Source: Chitinophagaceae bacterium UBA4411 (GTDB lineage: Bacteria; Bacteroidota; Bacteroidia; Chitinophagales; Chitinophagaceae). From it: a DNA stretch of 64,000 nucleotides. The stretch lies in contig DGQP01000002.1 of NCBI GenBank assembly GCA_002400415.1, positions 372,001 through 436,000 on the forward strand. Direction: 5' to 3'. The notes beneath the pieces were generated by a model that did no database searches, was not told where the DNA came from, and saw only the letters and a list, made by a program, of their open reading frames with translations. Positions 28,218 to 36,750 of the stretch are shown in pieces (position 1 is the first letter of the stretch; each line of letters opens with the position of its first letter). Position numbers and translations under genes: made by a program.

Positions 28218-29636
28218 ATGTCAGACAAACATTACAGTTTCTTCGGCGCTGTCGAAAGAAGCTTTGACAAGGCCTCCAAATTCACAAAATGGGATCCGGG
28301 TATCCTTGAACAGATCCGGGAGTGTAACGCCGTTTACCAAATGCGCTTCCCTTTAAAAAGAGATGATGGAAGTATTGAAGTAATTGAAGCTTACCGTGTA
28401 CAACATTCACATCACAAAACACCCTGCAAAGGTGGTATTCGCTTTGCAGCAGAAGTGAACCAGGATGAGGTGATGGCACTTGCTGCTTTGATGACGTATA
28501 AATGTGCGATTGTAAATGTGCCGTTTGGCGGTGCCAAAGGAGGTATTAAAGTAAACCCCCGCAAGTATTCTCCCTGGGAACTGGAAAAAATCACCCGCCG
28601 TTATACGGCAGAGCTGATCAAGAAAAAATTCATCGGTCCCGGTACAGATGTACCTGCACCTGATTATGGAACCGGGGAAAGAGAGATGGCATGGATTCTC
28701 GATACCTATACTGCTATGCACCCGGGAGAAATAGATGCTGCGGGATGTGTTACAGGTAAACCGGTAACGCAGGGCGGTGTTCGTGGCCGCCGTGAGGCAA
28801 CAGGCCTCGGCGTTTTCTTCGGGCTTCGTGAGGTTTGTAATATGCCTGATGTAATGAAACGTCTCGGTATGCCGGTAGGTGTGGAAGGAAAACGGGTGGT
28901 GGTGCAGGGATTGGGTAATGTGGGCTATCATTCTGCTAAATTCTTCCAGGATGCCGGCGCCATTATCATTGGCCTTGCAGAATACGAAGGTTCCATCATG
29001 AGCGAAAAAGGGCTTGATGTGGATGCCGTTTTCAATCACCGCAAAGCAACCGGTTCTATTCTGAATTTCCCGGGAGCAACCAATTTTGCCAAAAACACAG
29101 ACGCACTGGAAATGGAATGTGATATCCTGATTCCTGCCGCCCTGGAAAATGTGATTAACGGCGAGAATGCGCCAAGGGTTAAAGCCAAGCTGATTGGTGA
29201 AGCTGCCAATGGACCATTAACACCTGAAGCAGATGAAGTATTTGCCCAAAAAGGGATCGTTGTTGTGCCGGATATGTACCTGAATGCAGGAGGTGTTACC
29301 GTTTCTTATTTTGAATGGCTGAAAAACCTGAGCCATGTCCGTTACGGCAGAATGGAAAAACGTTTCAATGAGAATATGAACTCCCAGATTGTTAACCAGA
29401 TGGAATCACTGTCTGGCAAAAAAATGAACGAAAAAGATAAAGAATATATCGTACACGGAGCTGATGAAGTGGACCTGGTATACAGTGGATTGGAAGAAAC
29501 AATGATCTCTGCCACACATGAGATCATGAATACATGGAAAGCCAACCCCGAGATCCCGGATATGCGTACAGCCGCTTATGTTGTGGCTATCAATAAAGTT
29601 GGCACCAGCTACGCCGAACTGGGCATCTTCCCCTGA
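28218..29636 (+). CDS. Glutamate/Leu/Phe/Val dehydrogenase family (probable NAD-type glutamate dehydrogenase)
   Basis: A 472-residue dehydrogenase that interconverts glutamate and 2-oxoglutarate plus ammonia, or a branched-chain equivalent. The substrate region has TPCKGGIRF and VPFGGAKGGIKVNPRKYS with the catalytic lysine. A GPGTDVPAPDYGTGEREM block and the Rossmann motif VVQGLGNVGYHSAKFF follow. The sequence differs clearly from the NADP-type GdhA at 59906, so the window has two members of the family. NAD preference and glutamate as substrate are inferred from the family group; leucine or another amino acid cannot be excluded. Confidence 0.85.
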   Translation: MSDKHYSFFGAVERSFDKASKFTKWDPGILEQIRECNAVYQMRFPLKRDDGSIEVIEAYRVQHSHHKTPCKGGIRFAAEVNQDEVMALAALMTYKCAIVNVPFGGAKGGIKVNPRKYSPWELEKITRRYTAELIKKKFIGPGTDVPAPDYGTGEREMAWILDTYTAMHPGEIDAAGCVTGKPVTQGGVRGRREATGLGVFFGLREVCNMPDVMKRLGMPVGVEGKRVVVQGLGNVGYHSAKFFQDAGAIIIGLAEYEGSIMSEKGLDVDAVFNHRKATGSILNFPGATNFAKNTDALEMECDILIPAALENVINGENAPRVKAKLIGEAANGPLTPEADEVFAQKGIVVVPDMYLNAGGVTVSYFEWLKNLSHVRYGRMEKRFNENMNSQIVNQMESLSGKKMNEKDKEYIVHGADEVDLVYSGLEETMISATHEIMNTWKANPEIPDMRTAAYVVAINKVGTSYAELGIFP

Positions 29637-29670
29637 TCTGGTTATGCAACAAACCCCAATTGCTTATAAA

Positions 29671-29699
29671 AAAATCCCGCCGGCTGACAGCGGGATTTT
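29671..29699. terminator. Bidirectional terminator between gdh-type gene and the exported hypothetical gene
   Basis: AAAATCCCGC and GCGGGATTTT form a ten-base-pair stem around a nine-base loop with T-tracts on both strands. It lies between two convergent genes. Confidence 0.88.
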
Positions 29700-29718
29700 T
29701 CATTATGTTTTATTCAGC

Positions 29719-30537
29719 TTATTTATAACCCTGCCATTCCCTCGCTTCTTTATCGAAGAACCACCAGATGCCGTTATTATAGCAAAAGTTGAAGTTTTGC
29801 TGCAGGGTCAGCGCTTCCGGCAATTTAATCTCACGGGTCATCAGCCCGGTTTTCTGATCATATAGTTCAATTTTATGATCCTCCACATTCAGGATAGCCA
29901 GCTCCTGCTTGGCTATTCCGGTGTATTGCACCGAATTCACATTCCGCTTTTCCTCCTCATCCAATATATCATCTTCTGTCTGCCCGTCTGCTTCGGCTTT
30001 CGTTTTGCAACCCAGGGCAATTTTCACAATCGTTTTCACCGGTTCACCCGTTTTGCTATCATATAATACCGCTTCCATCATTTCATTCAGGTACAGTATC
30101 CGGTTCCCGTTTTTATAATAGACCCCAACGGATTGGGCAGATGGCTGGTTCATCCCTTCCACATCAATTAACGCTTCTGAAACAATTCCGTCCTTACCAA
30201 TAACCAGGTGACCAATCCCCCCCTCATCGTAACAATTGAATTCAATATTTTTTGTAGCCGGGTTGAACCACATGCCCCGCAGGTCATGACCGGCTTCCGT
30301 TTCTTCGCCAATCAATTTTCCTTTGGCATCAAACATCGCCATCGGGTAAATAGCATTCCCGATCATTGAAGTATAATATCTTTTTAAAACAGGGTGCCAT
30401 ACTACGGCACCAGCATTGCTGCCATCTTCACCGGGCATTTGAAAAGAAATTACCTTGACAGGTGTTTTTTGAGCATTACTGAAATTGATCATAGCTGTCG
30501 CCAGGAGGGCGAGAAAGAATAGTCCGGATTTTTTCAT
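29719..30537 (-). CDS. Exported protein of unknown function
   Basis: A 272-residue protein with a clear signal peptide (MKKSGLFFLALLATAMINFS, ending near NAQ). The mature part looks like a small beta-propeller or repeat fold: short strand-turn-strand units such as PMAMFDAKGKLIGEE, HLVIGKDGIVSEAL and IELYDQKTGLMTREIKLP recur. An acidic, lysine-rich insert lies at about 190-205. I recognise no catalytic motif and no T9SS sorting domain. It is convergent with the upstream dehydrogenase gene and separated from it by a strong bidirectional terminator. Confidence 0.75.
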   Translation of the reverse strand: MKKSGLFFLALLATAMINFSNAQKTPVKVISFQMPGEDGSNAGAVVWHPVLKRYYTSMIGNAIYPMAMFDAKGKLIGEETEAGHDLRGMWFNPATKNIEFNCYDEGGIGHLVIGKDGIVSEALIDVEGMNQPSAQSVGVYYKNGNRILYLNEMMEAVLYDSKTGEPVKTIVKIALGCKTKAEADGQTEDDILDEEEKRNVNSVQYTGIAKQELAILNVEDHKIELYDQKTGLMTREIKLPEALTLQQNFNFCYNNGIWWFFDKEAREWQGYK

Positions 30538-30687
30538 GTTAAGTATTTTATACTGTAAACATAAACGTTACCCGGCTGTTTACAATACCCATTGGAAGGT
30601 ATCCTTTCAATATGCGCTTTGATAAATCTCTCATTCCCAAACTTCTAAGCCTGACAAAGTTCATGCTCTCCAAAAGGCTGAAAACCT

Positions 30688-30695
30688 TACCTTTG
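30688..30695 (+). promoter_or_regulatory. Bacteroidota -7 box upstream of the SPT-like gene
   Basis: TACCTTTG matches TAnnTTTG and lies 33 bases before the ATG at 30729. The -33 region shows no clear TTTG. Confidence 0.4.
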
Positions 30696-30728
30696 CGCCA
30701 GTTTATTCACAGGTAACAAACAAATAGT

Positions 30729-31988
30729 ATGGCAGATATTTTTGAACGTTTATTGAAGAATGCCGGCCCGCTTGGCCAGCACCGTGAAAGGGCTCATGGC
30801 TATTTTGCTTTCCCAAAACTGGAAGGTGATATCAGCAGCCGCATGAAGTTTCGTGGCAAAGACATGATCGTATGGAGCCTGAACAACTATCTTGGATTAG
30901 CAAACCATCCCGAAGTACGGAAAGCAGATACACAAGGTGCTGCTGAATATGGCCTGGCCTACCCGATGGGCGCCAGGATGATGAGTGGCAACAGTAACCT
31001 GCACGAACAATTGGAGGCAGAACTTGCTTCTTTTGAGCAAAAAGAAGACGCTGCCCTGCTGAACTATGGCTACCAGGGGATGGTCAGTATTATTGATGTA
31101 TTGTGCAGCCGTCATGATGTGATTGTTTACGATGCGGAAAGCCATGCCTGTATCATTGATGGTGTTCGTTTACATCCCGGCCACCGGTATGTATTCAAAC
31201 ATAACGATGTGGAGGATTGCGAAAAACAATTACAACGTGCCACGGCTTTGATCGAAAAACAAAAAGCCGGCGGTATACTTGTAATCACAGAAGGTGTGTT
31301 CGGAATGGCAGGTGATCAGGGTAAATTAAAAGAGATTGCGGCATTAAAAAATAAATACCAGTTCCGTTTATTAGTAGACGATGCACACGGCTTTGGTACT
31401 CTGGGAAAAACAGGCGCCGGGGCTGGTGAAGAACAGGGCTGCCAGGATGCGATCGATCTTTATTTCTCCACTTTTGCCAAATCAATGGCTTCTATTGGTG
31501 CATTTGTGGCGGGTGATAAAAAGATCATTGACTTTATCCGGTATAATATCCGGTCACAAATATTCGCCAAGAGCTTACCCATGCCATTGGTAGTTGGTAA
31601 CCTGAAACGGCTGGAACTGTTGCGTAACCACCCTGAACTGAAAGCTAACCTCTGGAGCAACGCTACAAAACTGCAGAATGGTTTAAAAGAAAGAGGATTT
31701 GATATTGGCAATACTGATTCAGTAGTTACACCGGTGTATATGAAGGGAGATGTGCCCGAAGCAACAGCGATGGTAATGGACCTGAGGGAGAATTATGGCA
31801 TTTTCGCTTCTATCGTGGTGTACCCTGTTATTCCAAAGGGGCATATCATTTACCGACTGATACCCTCTGCCATTCATAATGACGAGGATATTGAACTGAC
31901 GCTGAAAGCATTTTCCGAAACCAAGAAAAAGCTGGATGCCGGGGAATACAAAGTGGAAGCTATTCCTGATATGGCGGAAACAAAATAA
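30729..31988 (+). CDS. PLP-dependent acyl-CoA transferase, serine palmitoyltransferase-like
   Basis: A 419-residue member of the alpha-oxoamine synthase family, which condenses an amino acid with an acyl-CoA. The PLP lysine is Lys251 in STFAKSMASIGAF, preceded by VDDAHGFGTLGKTGAG. The N-terminal WSLNNYLGLANHPEV and GARMMSGNSNLHEQLE blocks are typical. The family contains serine palmitoyltransferase, glycine C-acetyltransferase (Kbl), HemA and BioF. Bacteroidota make sphingolipids with an enzyme of this kind, so SPT is the preferred call. A Kbl assignment is less likely because no threonine dehydrogenase gene is nearby, but the sequence alone does not settle this. Confidence 0.78.
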   Translation: MADIFERLLKNAGPLGQHRERAHGYFAFPKLEGDISSRMKFRGKDMIVWSLNNYLGLANHPEVRKADTQGAAEYGLAYPMGARMMSGNSNLHEQLEAELASFEQKEDAALLNYGYQGMVSIIDVLCSRHDVIVYDAESHACIIDGVRLHPGHRYVFKHNDVEDCEKQLQRATALIEKQKAGGILVITEGVFGMAGDQGKLKEIAALKNKYQFRLLVDDAHGFGTLGKTGAGAGEEQGCQDAIDLYFSTFAKSMASIGAFVAGDKKIIDFIRYNIRSQIFAKSLPMPLVVGNLKRLELLRNHPELKANLWSNATKLQNGLKERGFDIGNTDSVVTPVYMKGDVPEATAMVMDLRENYGIFASIVVYPVIPKGHIIYRLIPSAIHNDEDIELTLKAFSETKKKLDAGEYKVEAIPDMAETK

Positions 31989-32100
31989 ATTTAATTAATC
32001 TTACTTACTATAAGACGGTACACTAATGTGTTCCGTCTTTTTATTTGTGCGGCAAGCTGTTTTGACCTGTTTCCAGTACATTTATAGTCTAAAAATACTC

Positions 32101-34272
32101 ATGATGCGTAAGCTATTTCTGCTCCTGTTTTTGACTCCTGTTCTGGCTGTTGCCCAGCAAAAACAGATCACTCTCGAAGACATTTATAAGAAAGGAACTT
32201 TCCGCGGCGAATTTGTTCCCGGTTTTGCCGGAGAAGATATTGACAGCCTGGTAAAGGCAGGTGATGTAAAGGACGAGACCGGGAAACCCATCCCGCTGGG
32301 AGACTACCTGGTAAGTGATGATAAGAAAAGAGTGCTGCTTTTCACCGGCCGTGAATCCATCTACCGCCGTTCTTCAAAAGCTACGGCTTACCTGCATGAT
32401 ATTATTTCCAAAAAAACAAAGAAGCTGGATACAGAGAAAGTCATGCACCCCACTTTTTCGCCCGATGGCAGTAAAATTGCCTACGTAAAAAATAATAATC
32501 TTTATTTCTACGATATTGCCACCGGCAGTTCAAAAGCTGTTACTACCGATGGTAAATGGAATGAGGTCATTAACGGCAACTGCGACTGGGTGTATGAAGA
32601 AGAATTTGAATTCACCCGTGCTTATGAATGGAGCCCGAAAGGAAACTATATTGCTTATTACCGTTTTGATGAAAGCAAAGTGAAAGAATACCAGTTTACC
32701 CAGTATGACAATGCATACAACAAACAGTATACCTATAAATATCCCAAGGCCGGCGAAGAAAATTCAAAAGTCGAGATACATATTTATGATGTGGCGAATA
32801 ATAAAGATGTAAAAGCCCAGTACGAACAGGGCGATATTTATATTCCCCGCATCAAATGGACCAAAGATGATAATAACCTTGTGGTATACTGGATGAACCG
32901 TCACCAGGATGACCTGAAGCTGTTACAAACCAATGCACAAACGGGTGCCAGTTCGGTTTTATACGAAGAGAAAAATAAATATTTCGTGGAAATCAATGAT
33001 GACTGGTGGTTCCTGAAAGATGGCAGGAACTATCTTTTCACCAGTGAAATGAATGGCTATCGTCATCTGTATCTCTACAGCCTGGATGGTAAGACAAAAA
33101 CGCAGCTCACAAAAGGTAATTATGAAATAACGGAAGTGAATGGTGTGGATGAAGTAAACAAACGTATTTACTATACCATGGCCTATCCCCGCCCGATGGA
33201 CCGCAACCTGTTTGTAACTGATTTTACGGGGAAGAAAACCTTCCAGCTCACAGAAGGGGAAGCATGGCATCGTACAGAACTCAATGAAAGCTTCACCCAA
33301 TTTCAGGATTACCGGTCTGATCTCAATACACCGCAGGTGGTAACGCTAAACGATATTGTGGTTGATAAGAAGAAAAATATCAGTGCCAAATTAGTAAAGA
33401 CATTGAATGAAAACAGCAAGCTGAAAACAAGGCTGGATGAATATGCTATCGGAAAAGCAGAATTCATACGGGTGCCAAACAGCAAAGGCGATACCCTGAA
33501 CGGCTGGATGCTGAAGCCCGCCAACTTTGACGCCTCCAAAAAATACCCTGTCTTATTCTGTAATTATGGCGGCCCGGGTTCACAACAGGTGGCTAACCGT
33601 TTTGGGGCTGTGAGCATGTGGCACCAGTTGCTGGCGCAAAAAGGATTTATTGTGGTAAGTGTTGATAATACAGGAACAGGTTACCGCGGCGAAGAATTCA
33701 AAAAGAAAACCTATCTGCAATTGGGCAAGTTTGAGATCGAAGACCAGATTGATGCGGCTAAATACCTTGGCAACATGCCTTTTGTTGACAAAGACAATAT
33801 CGGCCACTGGGGCTGGAGCTATGGTGGCTTCATGAGTGCCCTGGCTATTACCAAAGGTAACGAGGTGTTCAGCGCTGCTGTATCTGTGGCGCCAGTTACC
33901 AACTGGCGGTTCTATGATAATATTTATACAGAACGGTATATGCGTACACCGCAGGAAAATGCCAAAGGCTATGATGAGAATTCACCCATCAATTTCACAG
34001 ACAGGATCAAAGGTAAATACCTGATCGTTCACGGTACGGCAGATGACAATGTTCACTTTCAGAATGCAACACAAATGATCACGGCGCTGGTTAAAAGTAA
34101 TATTGATTTTGAAAGCGCTTATTACCCCAACAAGAACCACGGCATATCCGGGGGACTGGATAATACCACTTTCCATCTCTGGAGCAAAATGACCAACTGG
34201 ATCCTGGAAAACATGGGGAATACCAATACCCTGCAACCCGCCAAACCAGCCAAACAACCCAAAGCTTTTTAA
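32101..34272 (+). CDS. Exported dipeptidyl peptidase IV-like S9B peptidase
   Basis: A 723-residue serine peptidase with a signal peptide (MMRKLFLLLFLTPVLAVAQQ). The N-terminal two thirds form the beta-propeller domain with the double-Glu motif region WVYEEEFEF that binds the substrate N-terminus. The catalytic triad is Ser573 in GWSYGGFMS, Asp648 in HGTADDNVHF and His680 in NKNHGISGG. It probably removes X-Pro dipeptides from periplasmic peptides. The start at 32101 is chosen because the signal peptide begins there; the frame extends 75 bases upstream. A strong terminator follows its stop. Confidence 0.92.
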   Translation: MMRKLFLLLFLTPVLAVAQQKQITLEDIYKKGTFRGEFVPGFAGEDIDSLVKAGDVKDETGKPIPLGDYLVSDDKKRVLLFTGRESIYRRSSKATAYLHDIISKKTKKLDTEKVMHPTFSPDGSKIAYVKNNNLYFYDIATGSSKAVTTDGKWNEVINGNCDWVYEEEFEFTRAYEWSPKGNYIAYYRFDESKVKEYQFTQYDNAYNKQYTYKYPKAGEENSKVEIHIYDVANNKDVKAQYEQGDIYIPRIKWTKDDNNLVVYWMNRHQDDLKLLQTNAQTGASSVLYEEKNKYFVEINDDWWFLKDGRNYLFTSEMNGYRHLYLYSLDGKTKTQLTKGNYEITEVNGVDEVNKRIYYTMAYPRPMDRNLFVTDFTGKKTFQLTEGEAWHRTELNESFTQFQDYRSDLNTPQVVTLNDIVVDKKKNISAKLVKTLNENSKLKTRLDEYAIGKAEFIRVPNSKGDTLNGWMLKPANFDASKKYPVLFCNYGGPGSQQVANRFGAVSMWHQLLAQKGFIVVSVDNTGTGYRGEEFKKKTYLQLGKFEIEDQIDAAKYLGNMPFVDKDNIGHWGWSYGGFMSALAITKGNEVFSAAVSVAPVTNWRFYDNIYTERYMRTPQENAKGYDENSPINFTDRIKGKYLIVHGTADDNVHFQNATQMITALVKSNIDFESAYYPNKNHGISGGLDNTTFHLWSKMTNWILENMGNTNTLQPAKPAKQPKAF

Positions 34273-34292
34273 AGAGTATGATCCTGAAAAAT

Positions 34293-34324
34293 AAAAGCAT
34301 CCCGGTACGTACCGGGATGCTTTT
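34293..34324 (+). terminator. Terminator of the DPP4-like gene
   Basis: Perfect inverted repeat AAAAGCATCCCGGTAC / GTACCGGGATGCTTTT followed by two more T residues, 21 bases past the stop codon. Confidence 0.9.
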
Positions 34325-34357
34325 TTATGGGAATATCAGAACCTTAAGCTCGCTGGA

Positions 34358-34387
34358 CAAAAAAGAACCCCGACTCGAAAGTCGGGG
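34358..34387 (-). terminator. Orphan minus-strand terminator
   Basis: On the minus strand CCCCGACT, loop TTCG, AGTCGGGG is followed by TTCTTTTTT. On the plus strand there is no T-tract after the hairpin. No minus-strand gene lies directly upstream of it (the next one ends at 35287 and has its own terminator), so it may end a small RNA. Confidence 0.7.
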
Positions 34388-34675
34388 GCCCTAATCAAAA
34401 ACCATTAACCATTAAACCTTATCCTATGAAAATTCATTGCTAATATCGTTATTAAAATCATAACACAAAACATTTGCTTGTAATTTTTTGGACGAAATGG
34501 TCAATAATCAGCAGGAAATGAGAATATTTGATTAACCTCAATGGCTCAACAATGAATCTTGTAGTCATAGCAAGCATAGCTTGTAGAGTTACAACTACAA
34601 ATGCATCAGGCAAACGTTTGCGCAAATTCAGCTACCTTCCACAAACTTTTACAAGCTTTGAGCAGTTATAACAAC
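34388..34675. other. Intergenic region with palindromes and a possible small RNA
   Basis: No convincing protein gene. It holds a plus-strand six-codon mini-ORF at 34426-34443 after the doublet ACCATTAACCATTAA, repeats of CTTGTAG at about 34558 and 34580, and two overlapping palindromes at 34610-34626 upstream of ubiX. A minus-strand RNA ending at the terminator near 34360 would cross this stretch. Confidence 0.4.
34610..34626. promoter_or_regulatory. Possible LacI-type operator upstream of ubiX
   Basis: GCAAACGTTTGC (34610-34621) is a perfect 12-base palindrome with a central CG, the form recognised by LacI/PurR/CcpA-family repressors. It overlaps TTTGCGCAAA (34617-34626). It ends 50 bases before the ubiX ATG. 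No regulator gene is adjacent. Confidence 0.4.
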
Positions 34676-35233
34676 ATGAAAAAAATAGTTATTGCCATCA
34701 CCGGCGCCAGTGGTTCCATCTATGCAAAAGACCTGCTCGACAAGCTGGTTGCAGCCAAAGAGCAATGGGATGAACTGTCGGTTGTGATGACAGCGAATGC
34801 AAAACTGGTATGGAAAACGGAACTGGATAACGAAGCTTATGCCGACTACCCGGTTAAATTCTATTCACCTGCTGACTTCATGGCTCCCTTCGCTTCAGGC
34901 TCCGGGCAATACGATACGATGATCATCATCCCCTGCTCAATGGGAACGTTAGGGCGCATTGCCACTGGTATTTCCAATGATCTGGTTACCCGTGCTGCTG
35001 ATGTGGTATTAAAAGAAAGAAGAAAGCTGATCTGTGTGCTCCGTGATACTCCCTACAACCTGGTTCATATCCGCAATATGGAGACCCTGACCCTGGCAGG
35101 AGCTATTATCTGCCCGGCCACCCCCTCTTTTTACAGTAAGCCCCGCAGCATTGAAGAAGTAGCCGCCACTGTTGTTGACCGGGTGCTGGACCTTGCAGGC
35201 ATTACTATAAAAACATTCCGCTGGGGAAAATAA
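34676..35233 (+). CDS. ubiX: Flavin prenyltransferase UbiX
   Basis: Prenylates FMN with dimethylallyl phosphate to form the cofactor of UbiD-type decarboxylases. The 185-residue protein begins KKIVIAITGASGSIYAKDLL, the FMN-binding motif, and has IIPCSMGTLGRIATGIS and VLRDTPYNLVHIRNME blocks with the conserved Arg residues. Length is typical. The start at 34676 is used because the conserved beta-strand follows; the frame runs 75 bases upstream. No ubiD gene is in the window. A possible repressor operator lies 50 bases upstream. Confidence 0.93.
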   Translation: MKKIVIAITGASGSIYAKDLLDKLVAAKEQWDELSVVMTANAKLVWKTELDNEAYADYPVKFYSPADFMAPFASGSGQYDTMIIIPCSMGTLGRIATGISNDLVTRAADVVLKERRKLICVLRDTPYNLVHIRNMETLTLAGAIICPATPSFYSKPRSIEEVAATVVDRVLDLAGITIKTFRWGK

Positions 35234-35236
35234 AAA

Positions 35237-35262
35237 GGGCCACCCTTAAAAAAGGATAGCCC
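35237..35262 (-). terminator. Terminator of the sigma factor/barrel-protein operon
   Basis: On the minus strand GGGCTATCCTT pairs with AAGGGTGGCCC (two mismatches) around a TTTT loop, followed by TTTTTATTTT. It lies 25 bases past the stop at 35287, back-to-back with the end of ubiX. Confidence 0.65.
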
Positions 35263-35286
35263 GGTTGGTAAAGGTCTATGGTAAGA

Positions 35287-36750
35287 CTATTTTGTTCCCG
35301 TTGTTACAGTCCTGTTTTTTGCAAAAGGACTGACCAATAAAGAGAACTGGACTCCCCCACCACTCAATTTTACGTTCCCGTGTCCCACACCGGTAAGCGG
35401 TATTTTGAGATACGGCTCAGCAGCTACTGACAGGAAATTATTCAGCTTACGCTGGTAGCCTGCTGACAGGGTTAATATTGAGAACAGGTGCCTGTTCTCG
35501 TTGCTGTATGATTTGGTATACGTATAGGGGGGCTGGCCGGGATAATCGTACACGTACTGATAGGTTTCCTTTTTCATGAACAAAGAGGATATGCCAGCCC
35601 CTGCAAAGATTCCCTGTTTTTGAGAACGGCTGAAGTTATAGGTAAAGCTCACCGGCACCTCATATACTTTACAATCAGCACCGATCCCGGTAAGATACTG
35701 GGCTCCGGGAACAGGCACTTTAGGTTTATAATCTTCAGGCGCTGCCGTGTATACTTTGTCGGTCATATAAAAACCGGTTCTTACCGTAAGACGATTATTG
35801 AACGTATAGCCAAGCCCTGCCCCCGTAAGCAATCTTGTTTTACCAATCTTACTGCTCCCCACTGCACTCACATCAGGACCGGCAGACAAGCTGAAGAAGA
35901 ATGAATTTGCCCGTTTCTTTTTCTTTGCCCCCTCTTTTACAACGTTGTTTTCCGGAACAACCGGTACTGTTATTTTTTCCTCAGCAGGTTTATTCACTTC
36001 CTGTTTTTTCTCTTCGCTTACTGTTACCGGTTCAACGGTATTATTGACAGACTTGCTTCCTGTAACAGCCGTTGCGGGATCACCGGTTGTATTTATTGAA
36101 GGTATTTCCTTTTTCTGCAAGGCCACATCAGCAATTTTATCAGGATCATTTGCGGAAACAACCGCTTTATCATTTACCAGTGTTGCTTTAGTATTCTTTT
36201 TCTTTTTACCAACACCCGGGGAATTTGTTGTAATCAATTGCTCTGCATCTTTATTCAAACCAATACCAGCAGGTTGTACAAGCTGCTTCTGATTACTTAA
36301 CAATTCTGCGCCGGACGGTCGGGCGATTTTCTTACCGGCATCAGTTGTTATCATAACTGAACTTCCGCCCGGATTTGCACTTGCTGCATTATCAGTATCA
36401 GTAGTAGCATTGTTTGCAGGAGTTGTTACTGTTCCGCTTTCAGTTGCTGAAGCTGCCGTTGAACCGGGAGTAACAACCCTGTCTTTATTCTTCTCAGAAC
36501 CTGTAGTTACAACAGCTGTTGCCCGCTGTTCATTGATCCATGGTTTTTCCAGCAGCAACCAGGCAGCACCGCCACCCAGCAACAGGAATGCAAACAACCA
36601 GAAAAAAAAGAAACGCCTTCTTTTTTTCTCGGGTTGGGGCATATGCTTATCCAGCAGCGCTTCCATTTTATCCCAGGCCTTTTCATCCCAGGCCGGGTGA
36701 TGGTTATCTGCCGCCTCCTTTATCCTGTTATCAAAATCTTCAAACTGCAT
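35287..36750 (-). CDS. Membrane-anchored protein with C-terminal outer-membrane beta-barrel-like domain, partner of an ECF sigma factor
   Basis: A 487-residue protein of unusual build. Residues 1-45 are charged and cytoplasmic (FEDFDNRIKEAADN...KRRR). One membrane helix follows at about 47-67 (FFFFWLFAFLLLGGGAAWLL). Residues 72-280 are a long Thr/Val/Asn/Lys-rich low-complexity linker. Residues 281-487 have the alternating strand pattern of an outer-membrane beta-barrel domain (FSLSAGPDVSAVG...YFNNRLTVRTGF-like strands). The start at 36750 lies inside the end of the sigma gene (11-base overlap), so the two are coupled. By position and N-terminal layout it may act as anti-sigma factor; no anti-sigma zinc motif is visible, so this is inferred. 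Confidence 0.75.
   Translation of the reverse strand: MQFEDFDNRIKEAADNHHPAWDEKAWDKMEALLDKHMPQPEKKRRRFFFFWLFAFLLLGGGAAWLLLEKPWINEQRATAVVTTGSEKNKDRVVTPGSTAASATESGTVTTPANNATTDTDNAASANPGGSSVMITTDAGKKIARPSGAELLSNQKQLVQPAGIGLNKDAEQLITTNSPGVGKKKKNTKATLVNDKAVVSANDPDKIADVALQKKEIPSINTTGDPATAVTGSKSVNNTVEPVTVSEEKKQEVNKPAEEKITVPVVPENNVVKEGAKKKKRANSFFFSLSAGPDVSAVGSSKIGKTRLLTGAGLGYTFNNRLTVRTGFYMTDKVYTAAPEDYKPKVPVPGAQYLTGIGADCKVYEVPVSFTYNFSRSQKQGIFAGAGISSLFMKKETYQYVYDYPGQPPYTYTKSYSNENRHLFSILTLSAGYQRKLNNFLSVAAEPYLKIPLTGVGHGNVKLSGGGVQFSLLVSPFAKNRTVTTGTK

Noticed and set aside
28407..29039. A 210-codon minus-strand ORF
   Set aside because: Antisense to the glutamate dehydrogenase-type gene; His-rich artefact of that gene's codons.
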